The notes beneath the pieces are model-generated. The model was not told the origin of the DNA. It searched no databases and saw only the letters and a list, made by a program, of their open reading frames with translations. Shown here in pieces: positions 15,133 through 23,484 of a DNA stretch of 64,000 nt. The translations under genes were made by a program, and so were the position numbers. Where the stretch lies: positions 1-64,000 of the forward strand of contig CAMPYH010000002.1 in assembly GCA_946998225.1 (NCBI GenBank). Direction: 5' to 3'. Source of the stretch: an uncultured Clostridiaceae bacterium. Lineage in GTDB: Bacteria; Bacillota; Clostridia; TANB77; CAG-508. How positions within the stretch are numbered: the first letter of the stretch is position 1; the number at the start of each line of letters is the position of its first letter.

Positions 15133-16296
15133 ATGAAAACAGAATTATTAACAAATATTACGGTAGGAGATATATCAGAAGGATTTATATATAATGAAGT
15201 TGAAGGTAAAGGACTTTTTGGATGGAGTGGTAAACTTACAATTCAACCTGAATACCAAAGAAACTATATTTATGCAGATGGAATTAAAGATGTTAAAGTT
15301 ATGGATTCTATATTACATGGATATCCAATTGGATTAATGTATTTTTTAAAGGTTGGCGAAGATCGATATGAAATACTTGATGGACAACAAAGGGTAACAT
15401 CTTTTGGAAGATATATTACAGATAAATTTGCTGTAAAAGATAAAAATGGAATGGAGCAATATTTTAGCGGTCTTTCTGAAGATAAGAAAAACTTTATTTT
15501 AAATACTCCGCTTACAATATATGTTTGTGAAGGTGAAGAAGAGGAGATTAAAGAGTGGTTTAAGACAATTAATATTGCGGGTGTTCCTCTTAATGAACAA
15601 GAATTAAATAATGCTACATATTCTGGACCTTTTGTAACTAAAGCAAGAGAGGAATTTTCAAATAGCAGCAATGCTTTGAATCAAAAAAGAGGAGCATATA
15701 TTAAAGGTAATGTAAATAGACAAGATTATTTATATACAGCACTTTATTGGGTGAGTAATGGCAATATTGGTGAATATATGAGCAAACATAGATATGACGA
15801 TAATATAGATGAATTAAAAATGCACTTTAATTCAGTTATTGATTGGGTAAGTGGAGTTTTTATTGATGTAAAACCAGAGATGAAAGGAATTGAATGGGGA
15901 AGACTTTATGATGAATACCATAATTTATCATATAATCCAAATGAAGTTTCTAAAAAGTTAAATGAACTATATTCAGATCCATTTGTAAATAATTCAAGAG
16001 GGATTTTTGAATATATATTAGGCGGTTGTAAAGACGCTAAACTTCTTAATGTAAGAATATTTGATGAAAATACAAAAAGAATTGTTTACCAAAAGCAAAC
16101 AAAAGAAGCAGAGGAAAAACATATATCTAATTGTCCGCTTTGTGCAATCGGAGATAATGCAAATAATAAAAAAATATGGGACTTCTCAGATATGGACGCT
16201 GATCATGTTAATGCATGGTCAAAAGGTGGAAGTACAGATATAAGTAATTGTGAAATGCTTTGTAAAACACATAATAGAGCAAAAGGAAACAGATAA
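15133..16296 (+). CDS. DUF262 (GmrSD-like) protein with C-terminal HNH nuclease domain
   Basis: 387 residues with two recognisable parts. The N-terminal DUF262 domain carries IQPEYQR (37-43) and the ParB/Srx-like DGQQR motif (83-87), which in GmrS-type proteins is linked to NTP use. The C-terminal HNH domain (about 330-387) has a zinc ribbon, C334-x2-C337 and C373-x3-C377, and the nuclease core DADHVNAWSKGG (H358) with H380-N381. All key residues are present. It begins immediately at the methylase stop, with GGGGAGG as ribosome site, and ends at a terminator. It is likely the restriction or effector half of a two-gene defence module. Whether it cuts unmethylated or modified DNA is unknown. 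Confidence 0.88.
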   Translation: MKTELLTNITVGDISEGFIYNEVEGKGLFGWSGKLTIQPEYQRNYIYADGIKDVKVMDSILHGYPIGLMYFLKVGEDRYEILDGQQRVTSFGRYITDKFAVKDKNGMEQYFSGLSEDKKNFILNTPLTIYVCEGEEEEIKEWFKTINIAGVPLNEQELNNATYSGPFVTKAREEFSNSSNALNQKRGAYIKGNVNRQDYLYTALYWVSNGNIGEYMSKHRYDDNIDELKMHFNSVIDWVSGVFIDVKPEMKGIEWGRLYDEYHNLSYNPNEVSKKLNELYSDPFVNNSRGIFEYILGGCKDAKLLNVRIFDENTKRIVYQKQTKEAEEKHISNCPLCAIGDNANNKKIWDFSDMDADHVNAWSKGGSTDISNCEMLCKTHNRAKGNR

Positions 16297-16322
16297 AAAA
16301 AGACCGGTAGCGGTCTTTTTTA
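16297..16322 (+). terminator. Terminator of the methylase-nuclease operon
   Basis: The stem AAAAAGACCG / CGGTCTTTTT closes a GTAG loop directly after the nuclease stop codon and is followed by T residues. Confidence 0.85.
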
Positions 16323-16323
16323 A

Positions 16324-16352
16324 TTGTAAATTAATCAATTAAGGTATATTAT
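16324..16352 (+). promoter_or_regulatory. Promoter of the ABC-2 exporter operon
   Basis: TTGTAA (16324-16329), 17 bases and TATTAT (16347-16352), close to the ATPase start at 16371. Confidence 0.5.
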
Positions 16353-16370
16353 CTAGATAAGAGGTATGTT

Positions 16371-17333
16371 ATGAAGAGAATAGAAAAAAGTGAAAAAGTT
16401 ATTGAAGTTAAAAATTTAGTTAAAAAATATGGAGATAAGACTGTTGTAGATAATTTGTCTTTTGAAGTATATAAAGGAGAAATACTAGGATTTTTAGGAC
16501 CAAATGGATCTGGTAAAACTACAACTATAAATTCTATTCTTTCTCTTTTAAAGTTTAATGAAGGTGATGTTAAAATATTTGGTAACGAAATGTCACCAAA
16601 GAATTATGATGTGAAAAAAGAAATTGGTGTAGTATTTCAAGAGATTGCTTTATTTGATGAACTTACGGTAGAAGAAAATATTGATTATTTTTGCGGATTA
16701 TATATTAAAGACAAAAAGGCAAGAAAAGAGTATGTAAAAGATGCGATGGATATGGTAGAAATTACTAATTTTAGAAAATATTATCCAAAGAAACTATCTG
16801 GTGGTCTTTTAAGAAGACTAAATATAGCTTGTGGTATTGCACACAAACCAAAGCTAATATTTTTTGATGAACCTACTGTATCTGTTGACCCACAAAGTAG
16901 AAATAAAATACTAGACAATATTAAAGAGCTTAATGAAAATGGTGCAACAATAATTTATACAACACATTATATGGAAGAGGTAGAGATACTTTGTGATAGG
17001 ATTCTTATACTTGATGAAGGAAAATTAATTGCAGAAGGTACAGCAGATTCTCTTAAAGAAAAATCTGAACTTCATGAAAAAATTAATTTAAAAATTCCTG
17101 AAGAATATGAAGATAAATTATTAGAGAGAATAAAAAGTACAAAAAATATTAGAGCGGTAACTATTGGTGAAGATGGTGTTATAAAACTGGAATATATTGG
17201 AGGAAAGAATAACTTAGTTAGAATGATAAATTTCCTTAAAGATGAAAATATACCATATGATAACATCTTTATGGAAAGACCGACTCTTAATGACGTATTC
17301 TTGGATCTTACAGGAAAGGGGCTTAGAGATTAA
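16371..17333 (+). CDS. ABC-2 exporter ATP-binding protein (DrrA/CcmA type)
   Basis: 320-residue ATPase subunit. It has Walker A GPNGSGKTTT near residue 44, Q-loop VVFQEIALFDELTVEENI, signature LSGGLLRRLNIACGI, Walker B LIFFDEPTVSVD, and the H-loop TTHYMEEVEILCDRI. The signature has LL where most relatives have a MK or QR pair. The C-terminal 80 residues are the accessory domain of drug/lantibiotic-type exporters (DrrA). It heads a three-gene operon with two ABC-2 permeases, one base before the first. The cargo is unknown: drug, peptide or glycoconjugate export are all possible. Confidence 0.93.
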   Translation: MKRIEKSEKVIEVKNLVKKYGDKTVVDNLSFEVYKGEILGFLGPNGSGKTTTINSILSLLKFNEGDVKIFGNEMSPKNYDVKKEIGVVFQEIALFDELTVEENIDYFCGLYIKDKKARKEYVKDAMDMVEITNFRKYYPKKLSGGLLRRLNIACGIAHKPKLIFFDEPTVSVDPQSRNKILDNIKELNENGATIIYTTHYMEEVEILCDRILILDEGKLIAEGTADSLKEKSELHEKINLKIPEEYEDKLLERIKSTKNIRAVTIGEDGVIKLEYIGGKNNLVRMINFLKDENIPYDNIFMERPTLNDVFLDLTGKGLRD

Positions 17334-17334
17334 T

Positions 17335-18930
17335 ATGCTTCATAATATTAAATATTTCTTTAAGATTCTTTTAAAAGAAAAAGAAACTCTTTTTTGGACA
17401 TTTGTTTTTCCAATAATTTTAGGAACATTTTTCTATCTTACAATGTCTAATATACAAAATGCGAACTTTATAGTTCCGGTAAATTTAGCTGTTATATCTA
17501 ATAAAATAGATTTTAAAGATATAGATAAGAAAAATGAAGAAAAAGAAAAAGATAGATTAGAAGAAAATAAAAAAGAATTAGAGGATTCTTCAGAGGATAA
17601 AGATTATACTGCAGAAAAAGAAAACTTTAAAAACAAAATAAATAAGAGTTTATCTAAAGAAATAGATGAAAAGTTTTTTACTTCAAATAAAAGTGCTAAA
17701 GATATATTAAAAGAAAAATATGATAAAGAACAAATAATATTAGATATTTTTTCTGAAATGGCTTATGAAGAAAAATATATAGATTTAAAAAAGATAGAAG
17801 ATAAAGATATTAAAAAATTAAAAAACAAAAAAGATGAGATAGAAAAAGAATATAAAAGCTTTAAAAAAGAAAAAGACAAAATAAAAGAAAACGATAAAGA
17901 TAAAGAAGCTAAAAGTAAAACTGAAGAGATAAAATTAAATGAAAAAAGAATATTTAATATAATCTATGTAAAAAATGAAGAAGTATTAAAAAAACTTTTA
18001 GATGAAGAAATAGTTGTTGGAATATGTAGATTTGAAGATGGAAAACCAAAACTAGAATTCAAAAAAAGCGGACTATATGAAACAATAGCTAGATCAGCTG
18101 TTGGTGAAATATATGAAAAATTAAATGGGATAGAAAAAAGTCTAGAACAAAAAGCGGACCTAATAGAATCAGATATTAAAAAAGGATTTATGGCAGGAAA
18201 AGTTCCTACGAAGGCTGAAATTGAAGATAGGGTATATAGTGAGCTTGAAAATGTAGTAAATGAAATGATAAATGCAAAATCTAATTTAAAAGTATTAAAA
18301 CATAATTCTCCAGATCTTGTTACATCATATTACTATACACTAATTGCAATGACTATATTATATCAATCAATATTTATGATATATCTTACAGAAAATTTTA
18401 TACCAAATAGAGCACCAAGATCAGCAAGAGTGTCAATGTCTGTTACTCCTAAAATTGTTTTAATAATTTCAGGATTTTTCGTAAGCTTTATACTTCAATT
18501 AATTGGAATAGGAATTTTAATTTTATTTTTAAAATTCGTTGTTAAAATTAATGTAATATATAATGTTTTAAAATTTATATTAATAATATTAATATCAACT
18601 ATATTCGCATCGACTCTTGGATTTTTTGCATCAAATATGATTAATAAAAAAGCAGAAGATGTTCAATCAATAACTATAGGTTTTATTATGATAATGAGTA
18701 TGTGTGCTGGTATGATGAGTCACAGTTTTAAATATGCTATAGATAAAAATATGCCTATAGTAAATAAAATAAATCCAGCAGCACTTATAGTTGAAGCAAT
18801 ATATAGCTCATCTAATGTAGAGAGTGCTGGAAGATTATATAAAAGTTTAGGAATTTTATCTTTAATAGGATTAATACTTTTTGGTATAGGACTTACATTG
18901 GTTTCAAAAAGAAGAAAGAATAAGATATAA
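17335..18930 (+). CDS. ABC-2 type permease with large charged external loop
   Basis: 531-residue membrane protein. I start at ATG 17335 (MLHNIKYFFKILLKEKE), one base after the ATPase stop; an upstream in-frame ATG at 17242 would overlap the ATPase by 92 bases and is unlikely. One membrane segment lies near residues 17-38, then an external region of about 300 residues very rich in Lys, Glu and Asp, probably coiled coil, and then about five C-terminal segments (from YYYTLIAMTILYQSIFMIYL onward). This is the ABC2_membrane_3 arrangement. No good ribosome site is visible, which suggests coupling to the ATPase. It likely forms a heterodimer with the next permease. Confidence 0.88.
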   Translation: MLHNIKYFFKILLKEKETLFWTFVFPIILGTFFYLTMSNIQNANFIVPVNLAVISNKIDFKDIDKKNEEKEKDRLEENKKELEDSSEDKDYTAEKENFKNKINKSLSKEIDEKFFTSNKSAKDILKEKYDKEQIILDIFSEMAYEEKYIDLKKIEDKDIKKLKNKKDEIEKEYKSFKKEKDKIKENDKDKEAKSKTEEIKLNEKRIFNIIYVKNEEVLKKLLDEEIVVGICRFEDGKPKLEFKKSGLYETIARSAVGEIYEKLNGIEKSLEQKADLIESDIKKGFMAGKVPTKAEIEDRVYSELENVVNEMINAKSNLKVLKHNSPDLVTSYYYTLIAMTILYQSIFMIYLTENFIPNRAPRSARVSMSVTPKIVLIISGFFVSFILQLIGIGILILFLKFVVKINVIYNVLKFILIILISTIFASTLGFFASNMINKKAEDVQSITIGFIMIMSMCAGMMSHSFKYAIDKNMPIVNKINPAALIVEAIYSSSNVESAGRLYKSLGILSLIGLILFGIGLTLVSKRRKNKI

Positions 18931-18941
18931 AAGGGGGAGAT

Positions 18942-20276
18942 ATGAATAATTTTAAAGTTTGTTTTAAAATATTAAAAAAGAATTTAGCAATGCTGCTTAT
19001 AACTTTACTTCTTCCTTTTATAGTACTATATATGCAGCTTTCATTTTTCGATGATACAAATCAAGGTTTTGTAGATTCAAAACCAAATATATATATTATA
19101 AATAACGATAAAGAAAATGATTTAACAAAAGAAGAAAAAAAGTTTTTAATAAATAAGAGCGAAAAAGAAAAGAAAAAAGAAATAAATAAATTAGAAAACA
19201 AGAAAAAAGACGAAGGTAAAAATGAAAGCTTAAGTGAAATCCAAGATAAAATAAAAGATGGAAATAAAAACATAACTAAAAACTTTTTAACATATATGTA
19301 TTTAAAAACAATTGTACAAGAATTCAATCAAGAAGGAGAAGAACTTGAAAATATATTAGATGATTCTTTATACCTTGATCAAATCTCTATTATACTAGAA
19401 ATACCTGAAAACTTTAGAAAAGATATATTAGAAGGAAAAAGTCCTGAAATAAAAATAGAGAAGAATTCTTTTAGAAGTGCTGATCTTTCTAAAATGATTG
19501 TAGATAAGTATATGAGAAATATTAGCTTATATAATAAAGAAAATATAAAAGAAGAAGATTTAATAAAAGTAGTATCAGAAATTGCAAATACAGAAGTTGA
19601 AACTGAAATGAATAAAAACATTAAAACAGTTGCATTACAAAAATCTGAATTTATATTTTCATTTATAACATATTCAATAATATCTTCTGTGCTTACTATT
19701 AATTTAGTTATACTTTATTACTTTGGTTTAAAAGCTATTAAAAAGAGAATAGATATAAGTAGTGAAAAGAAGTCTGTTCATAAAATGAAATTATTCTTTT
19801 CAATGCTTGGAGTTACATCGATAATTATATTTGTATATATATTATTTACATATATTTTTGTAAATATAAATATAACTAAATCATATAAAGGAATGCTTTA
19901 TGGAGTAAATGCCTTTTTATTTGGAATATCTATAATGTCTCTTTCATTTCTTCTTAGTAAATTTATAAGAACAATAGGAGGGGCGTCTGGCATTACAGTA
20001 GTTATATCACTTGCAATGTCATTTTTATCTGGTGCATTTGTACCAAGAGAAATCTTGCCAGAAATAACTGTAAAGATTTCAAAGATACTTCCAAGTTTCT
20101 ATTATGTAGATAATGTTATAAAAATATCTAATGCAGATGAGTTTAATAAAAAAATACTTGAAAATATATTTACTAACTTTGGAATAATTGCTTTATTTAC
20201 ATTAATATTTGGAATAATCTCATATTTACTTAAAAATTTTGAATTAGAAAAAATTAGTAAAGAGAATAAAATTTAA
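18942..20276 (+). CDS. ABC-2 type permease, second subunit
   Basis: 444-residue partner of the preceding permease, with the same layout on a smaller scale. An N-terminal membrane segment (about 16-34) is followed by an external, Lys/Glu-rich domain of about 190 residues and then five or six C-terminal segments beginning around FIFSFITYSIISSVLTINLV. The sequence SGAFVPREILPE between the late segments is typical of ABC-2 permeases. AAGGGGGAG precedes the ATG. It is the last gene of the operon and is followed by the tRNA promoter. Confidence 0.87.
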   Translation: MNNFKVCFKILKKNLAMLLITLLLPFIVLYMQLSFFDDTNQGFVDSKPNIYIINNDKENDLTKEEKKFLINKSEKEKKKEINKLENKKKDEGKNESLSEIQDKIKDGNKNITKNFLTYMYLKTIVQEFNQEGEELENILDDSLYLDQISIILEIPENFRKDILEGKSPEIKIEKNSFRSADLSKMIVDKYMRNISLYNKENIKEEDLIKVVSEIANTEVETEMNKNIKTVALQKSEFIFSFITYSIISSVLTINLVILYYFGLKAIKKRIDISSEKKSVHKMKLFFSMLGVTSIIIFVYILFTYIFVNINITKSYKGMLYGVNAFLFGISIMSLSFLLSKFIRTIGGASGITVVISLAMSFLSGAFVPREILPEITVKISKILPSFYYVDNVIKISNADEFNKKILENIFTNFGIIALFTLIFGIISYLLKNFELEKISKENKI

Positions 20277-20309
20277 AAACGAATTTAATAAAAAAAGTAA
20301 AAAATATTA

Positions 20310-20338
20310 TTGACAAACGTACACATACTTTGTAAAAT
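20310..20338 (+). promoter_or_regulatory. Promoter of the tRNA-His/tRNA-Gln operon
   Basis: Consensus TTGACA (20310-20315), a 17-base spacer and TAAAAT (20333-20338), ending 13 bases before tRNA-His. The spacer and start region carry the arms of a perfect inverted repeat. Confidence 0.8.
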
Positions 20339-20350
20339 AGATGTGTACGT
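20317..20350. promoter_or_regulatory. Perfect 10-bp inverted repeat enclosing the tRNA -10 box
   Basis: ACGTACACAT (20317-20326) and its exact reverse complement ATGTGTACGT (20341-20350) are separated by 14 bases containing the -10 hexamer. The right arm ends at the base before G-1 of tRNA-His. As the left arm lies upstream of the transcription start, this cannot act as an RNA hairpin; a DNA-binding protein site is the simplest reading. Confidence 0.65.
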
Positions 20351-20351
20351 G

Positions 20352-20428
20352 GTGAGAGTAGCGTAGTTGGTTAACGCGTCAGTTTGTGGCACTGAAGACC
20401 GTGGGTTCGAATCCCATCTTTCACCCCA
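20352..20428 (+). tRNA. tRNA-His (GTG anticodon)
   Basis: The acceptor stem GTGAGAG pairs with CTTTCAC at the 3' side, the anticodon loop reads TTGTGGC with anticodon GTG, the T arm is GTGGG TTCGAAT CCCAT, and CCA is encoded. A G at 20351 and a C at the discriminator position give the extra G-1:C73 pair that identifies tRNA-His. It is co-transcribed with tRNA-Gln. Confidence 0.97.
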
Positions 20429-20429
20429 T

Positions 20430-20506
20430 TGGGCTGTAGCCAAGCTGGTTAAGGCATCAGACTTTGACTCTGACATGCGTAAGTTCGAATCTTACCAGCC
20501 CAGCCA
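20430..20506 (+). tRNA. tRNA-Gln (TTG anticodon)
   Basis: Acceptor TGGGCTG pairs with CAGCCCA, followed by G73 and an encoded CCA. The anticodon loop reads CTTTGAC with anticodon TTG, and the T arm is GTAAG TTCGAAT CTTAC. One base separates it from tRNA-His, so both come from one precursor. Confidence 0.97.
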
Positions 20507-20509
20507 ATT

Positions 20510-20538
20510 AAAAAGAAGTACAATTTGTACTTCTTTTT
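20510..20538. terminator. Terminator of the tRNA operon
   Basis: AAAAAGAAGTACAA and TTGTACTTCTTTTT are self-complementary around a single T (loop of three to five bases in practice), followed by a long T-rich tract. The A-rich left arm means it could also end the convergent minus-strand thyX-like transcript. Confidence 0.75.
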
Positions 20539-20580
20539 CTTTTTTGTTGTTTCTTGTTCTTTTTTCTTTTTAACTTTTTC

Positions 20581-21633
20581 TTAAGATAAAAGTAACTTAC
20601 CTGAATCTGTGTTTTGTAAGTTGTCGAATTTTACAAGCTCAACAAGTTTATCTTTAACTTTATTTACTTGAAGAAAAACTTCTTCTTGAACTTGAGGTTT
20701 GTTTCTTATGTCATACTTCATCATGAAATCTGAAACAAATCCTTCTTCAAAAACATTAAAACAGATTGCATTTGGATAGAAAACCTTTCTTAGGTCTGAA
20801 AGCCACTCATTAACCATAGCTATATCTCTTATACATTTTGGTATATAGTATTTAGATTTGTTAGGACTAATGAAGTAGTGTATGGTTCTATGTCTTTGAA
20901 TTTGTCCAAGACCTACAGCAGAGATGTGTGAGTATACCCCGTAAATATCTCCATGAATATAACTGCTTTTTGCTGACTTTCTTTCGTCAAATAAATTTAG
21001 CTTTTGGTATTTGTTTTTTTGAATACCTAGATCAAAGATACTTAAAGTGTCATAAAGCTCTTTTAATTCATTAACAATATATATGTCAAAAATTGGAAGA
21101 GCAGAAGGATATTCATCAATCTTTTCTTTTAGCATTCTAAGAAGCACATTTATTTGCCTTATATTCATCGTATAATATCCAGTAGATATTTTATCGAATA
21201 GAGATATCATATATCTCGCATTTTCTTTAGCTATTTTTTTACTAAAGTTGTTTTCTATTAAAATATTAAACCACTTTTCATAATAGCTATTTACACTACT
21301 TGGTTTGGTATATCTAAAACTTCTTTCAGTAAGAGAATAAACTCTTTGGTTGTTTAGTATGATTGATTGAATTTTAGATATATTTTCTAAAACAAATGAA
21401 ACATTGTAATGTTCAAGAGGGCTACCATGACCAACATTGATCATAGCTTTACCACGTCGAATTTTTTCGTCTTTGCTTTCAGTAAGATATTTAGCCAAAC
21501 TTGAGTTAGTGTTTTCATCGTAACATAAAGAAGCAGCTGCCCCTGCAATTTCTAAAGCGTTTTCTGGAGAGTAATACTGCTCTCCTAGTTTTGTTTCTGC
21601 AACAATTTTTAATTTAAGATTTTCGTTTCCCAT
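20581..21633 (-). CDS. ThyX-like (FAD-dependent thymidylate synthase family) protein, atypical
   Basis: 350 residues, longer than single-domain ThyX (about 220-260). The N-terminal half has the ThyX-like run GHGSPLEHYNVSFVLENIS and then LNNQRVYSLTERSFRY. This aligns with the signature RHRxxSxNExSxRY, but the first R and H are N and Q. A second, separate RHR appears in the C-terminal half (GQIQRHRTIHYFI), which suggests a tandem fold with the signature split between halves. The start at 21633 is chosen because AAGGAG lies seven bases before that ATG; upstream in-frame ATGs lack good spacing. It has its own promoter and a palindrome in its leader. dTMP synthesis is plausible, not proven. Confidence 0.7.
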   Translation of the reverse strand: MGNENLKLKIVAETKLGEQYYSPENALEIAGAAASLCYDENTNSSLAKYLTESKDEKIRRGKAMINVGHGSPLEHYNVSFVLENISKIQSIILNNQRVYSLTERSFRYTKPSSVNSYYEKWFNILIENNFSKKIAKENARYMISLFDKISTGYYTMNIRQINVLLRMLKEKIDEYPSALPIFDIYIVNELKELYDTLSIFDLGIQKNKYQKLNLFDERKSAKSSYIHGDIYGVYSHISAVGLGQIQRHRTIHYFISPNKSKYYIPKCIRDIAMVNEWLSDLRKVFYPNAICFNVFEEGFVSDFMMKYDIRNKPQVQEEVFLQVNKVKDKLVELVKFDNLQNTDSGKLLLS

Positions 21634-21650
21634 AATCATTCTCCTTTCTA

Positions 21651-21666
21651 TGCCAAAATCTTGGCA
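21651..21666. promoter_or_regulatory. Palindrome in the thyX-like gene leader
   Basis: TGCCAA and TTGGCA flank AATC, a perfect 6-4-6 palindrome between the promoter and the ribosome site of the thyX-like gene. It could be an operator or a short leader hairpin. Confidence 0.4.
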
Positions 21667-21686
21667 TTTACCATATAACGTACGGA

Positions 21687-21715
21687 TATATACTATCATC
21701 TTTTTATTGATGCAA
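21687..21715 (-). promoter_or_regulatory. Promoter of the thyX-like gene
   Basis: On the minus strand, TTGCAT (complement of 21710-21715), 17 bases and TATATA (complement of 21687-21692). Confidence 0.5.
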
Positions 21716-21873
21716 GCAAGAAAAGAGGAAAATATATGTTAAAAAAGCTTAACAATTGTTTTAATTGTTTAAAATTTTGTTTTTTTTAAAATATTTAGTG
21801 TAATTTTATACATTTTTGTTATATATTAAAAATGTTAAAGTATAACATTAGTTATAAACAGGAAGAGAGTAAA

Positions 21874-22560
21874 ATGATTGAATTTAGAAATGTAGTAAAG
21901 GCATATAGCTCAAATATTGTAGCAGTAGACAATATTAATTTTAGAATAGAAAAAGGAGATTTTGCCTTTTTGATCGGATCATCAGGTAGTGGTAAATCTA
22001 CAATAATTAAATTAATGCTTAAAGAACTTGATCCAACATCAGGCGAAATATATATTGATGGACAAAATATTACAAAATTAAAAAGGAAAAGAATACCATA
22101 TTTAAGAAGAAGTATGGGAGTAATATTCCAAGACTTTAGATTAATAGAGGATAAAACGGTTTATGAAAATGTTGCTTTTGCAATGCAAATTATTAATGCA
22201 ATGCCAAGCCATATTAAAAAAAGAGTTCCAATAGTTTTAAAACTAGTAGGTCTTGAAGGAAAAGAGAATATGTATCCAAACGAATTATCTGGAGGAGAGC
22301 AACAAAGAGTGGCTATTGCAAGAGCGCTTGTAAATAACCCTAGTGTAATTATTGCTGATGAGCCTACAGGAAACTTAGATCCACATACTGCGTGGGAGAT
22401 TATGGATCTTCTTCAAGAAATTAATTTAAGAGGAACAACAATTGTTATGGCAACACATGCTGAAGACATAGTTAATGCCATGGGACATAGAGTAATAGAA
22501 CTTAAAAATGGCCATATTGTAAGAGATGATAGAAAAGGTAGGTATTATTGTGAGTGTTAG
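21874..22560 (+). CDS. ftsE: Cell division ATP-binding protein FtsE
   Basis: ATPase of the FtsEX complex, which activates peptidoglycan hydrolases at the septum, 228 residues. It has Walker A GSSGSGKST near residue 35, Q-loop GVIFQDFRLIEDKTVYENV (the FtsE-typical FQDFRL), signature LSGGEQQRVAIARAL, and Walker B VIIADEPTGNLDP. I start at ATG 21874 (MIEFRNVVKAYS) behind AGGAAGAGAG; an in-frame ATG 14 codons upstream adds residues not seen in the family. The end overlaps ftsX. The neighbours, two secreted coiled-coil hydrolases, match the known partners of FtsEX. Confidence 0.96.
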   Translation: MIEFRNVVKAYSSNIVAVDNINFRIEKGDFAFLIGSSGSGKSTIIKLMLKELDPTSGEIYIDGQNITKLKRKRIPYLRRSMGVIFQDFRLIEDKTVYENVAFAMQIINAMPSHIKKRVPIVLKLVGLEGKENMYPNELSGGEQQRVAIARALVNNPSVIIADEPTGNLDPHTAWEIMDLLQEINLRGTTIVMATHAEDIVNAMGHRVIELKNGHIVRDDRKGRYYCEC

Positions 22561-23473
22561 TGTATTTTCGTATTACTGCAAAGAAGGTGTAAAGAATTTA
22601 TTTAAGAATAAAAAATCTACTTTTGCTTCAATAGTTATAATGTCATTTACACTTCTACTTTTTGGAATATTTTTAATTATGACTAAAAATATTAACAAAT
22701 TTGCTAAAAACTTCCAAGAAGATGAACATATAGAAGTATATATAGATTTAGATGCAACAGATACAGAAGTAGAAGAATTAAAGAAAAATATTCAAGATAT
22801 TGAAATAAATGGAGAAAAGGTAATATTAAATATTAGATATAAATCTCAAGAAGAAGCAGAAAACTCAATGAGAAAAATGCTTGGAGAAGAAGGAAAGACA
22901 TTAAAAAATCTTCAAACAGAATCTAAGTTTTTACCTGCATCATTTTTACTTAAAATATCTAAAATGGAACAAGCTGGTGAAATAAAAGCTAAAATTGAGA
23001 CAATGGAAAATGTAAGAAGTGTAAGACACAATCAAGAAGTGGCAGACATACTTATGAATGTACTTAAGATAGTAAGAGTTATAAGCTTTACTATAATAAT
23101 TGTTTTAACAGTAGCATCTGTTTCAATAATTTCAAATACAATAAAATTAACAGTTGATGCAAGAAAAAGAGAAATAAATATTATGAAATATGTTGGTGCA
23201 ACAGATGATTTTATACGTGGACCATTTGTAATAGAGAGTCTTTTAATAGGCTTTATATCTACAGTTATACCACTTGTACTTTTAGGACTAGTATATAAAC
23301 CAATTCAAAACATAATATATAGATTAAACAAGGAAATAGGTTCTGGTACATCTATAACAATTTTAAGCTATACTAGTATGCTTTCAGACCTTACAATTGC
23401 GTTTTTAATTATAGGTATTGGAATTGCAATTTTAGGAAATGTAATTTCAATGAAGAAATATTTAAAGGTGTAG
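22550..23473 (+). CDS. ftsX: Cell division permease-like protein FtsX
   Basis: Membrane half of FtsEX, which passes the ATPase cycle to an external hydrolase, 307 residues with a GTG start. The layout is canonical: cytoplasmic start with EGVKNLFKNKKSTFASI, first membrane segment at about 21-42, external domain to about 170 (HIEVYIDLDATDTEVEELK), then three segments with the FtsX-typical VDARKREINIMKYVGATDDFI between them. I prefer GTG 22550, preceded by TAGG seven bases away and overlapping ftsE by 11 bases. An ATG at 22526 is in frame but its upstream AAGAG abuts it. The hydrolase gene follows 101 bases later with its own promoter. Confidence 0.95.
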   Translation: MSVSVFSYYCKEGVKNLFKNKKSTFASIVIMSFTLLLFGIFLIMTKNINKFAKNFQEDEHIEVYIDLDATDTEVEELKKNIQDIEINGEKVILNIRYKSQEEAENSMRKMLGEEGKTLKNLQTESKFLPASFLLKISKMEQAGEIKAKIETMENVRSVRHNQEVADILMNVLKIVRVISFTIIIVLTVASVSIISNTIKLTVDARKREINIMKYVGATDDFIRGPFVIESLLIGFISTVIPLVLLGLVYKPIQNIIYRLNKEIGSGTSITILSYTSMLSDLTIAFLIIGIGIAILGNVISMKKYLKV

Positions 23474-23484
23474 ACTAAGTTTAC

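Noticed and set aside
17242..17334. Upstream ATG for the first ABC-2 permease
   Set aside because: It lies deep in the ATPase gene and adds a stretch unlike any permease N-terminus; ATG 17335 gives the expected basic start and first membrane helix.
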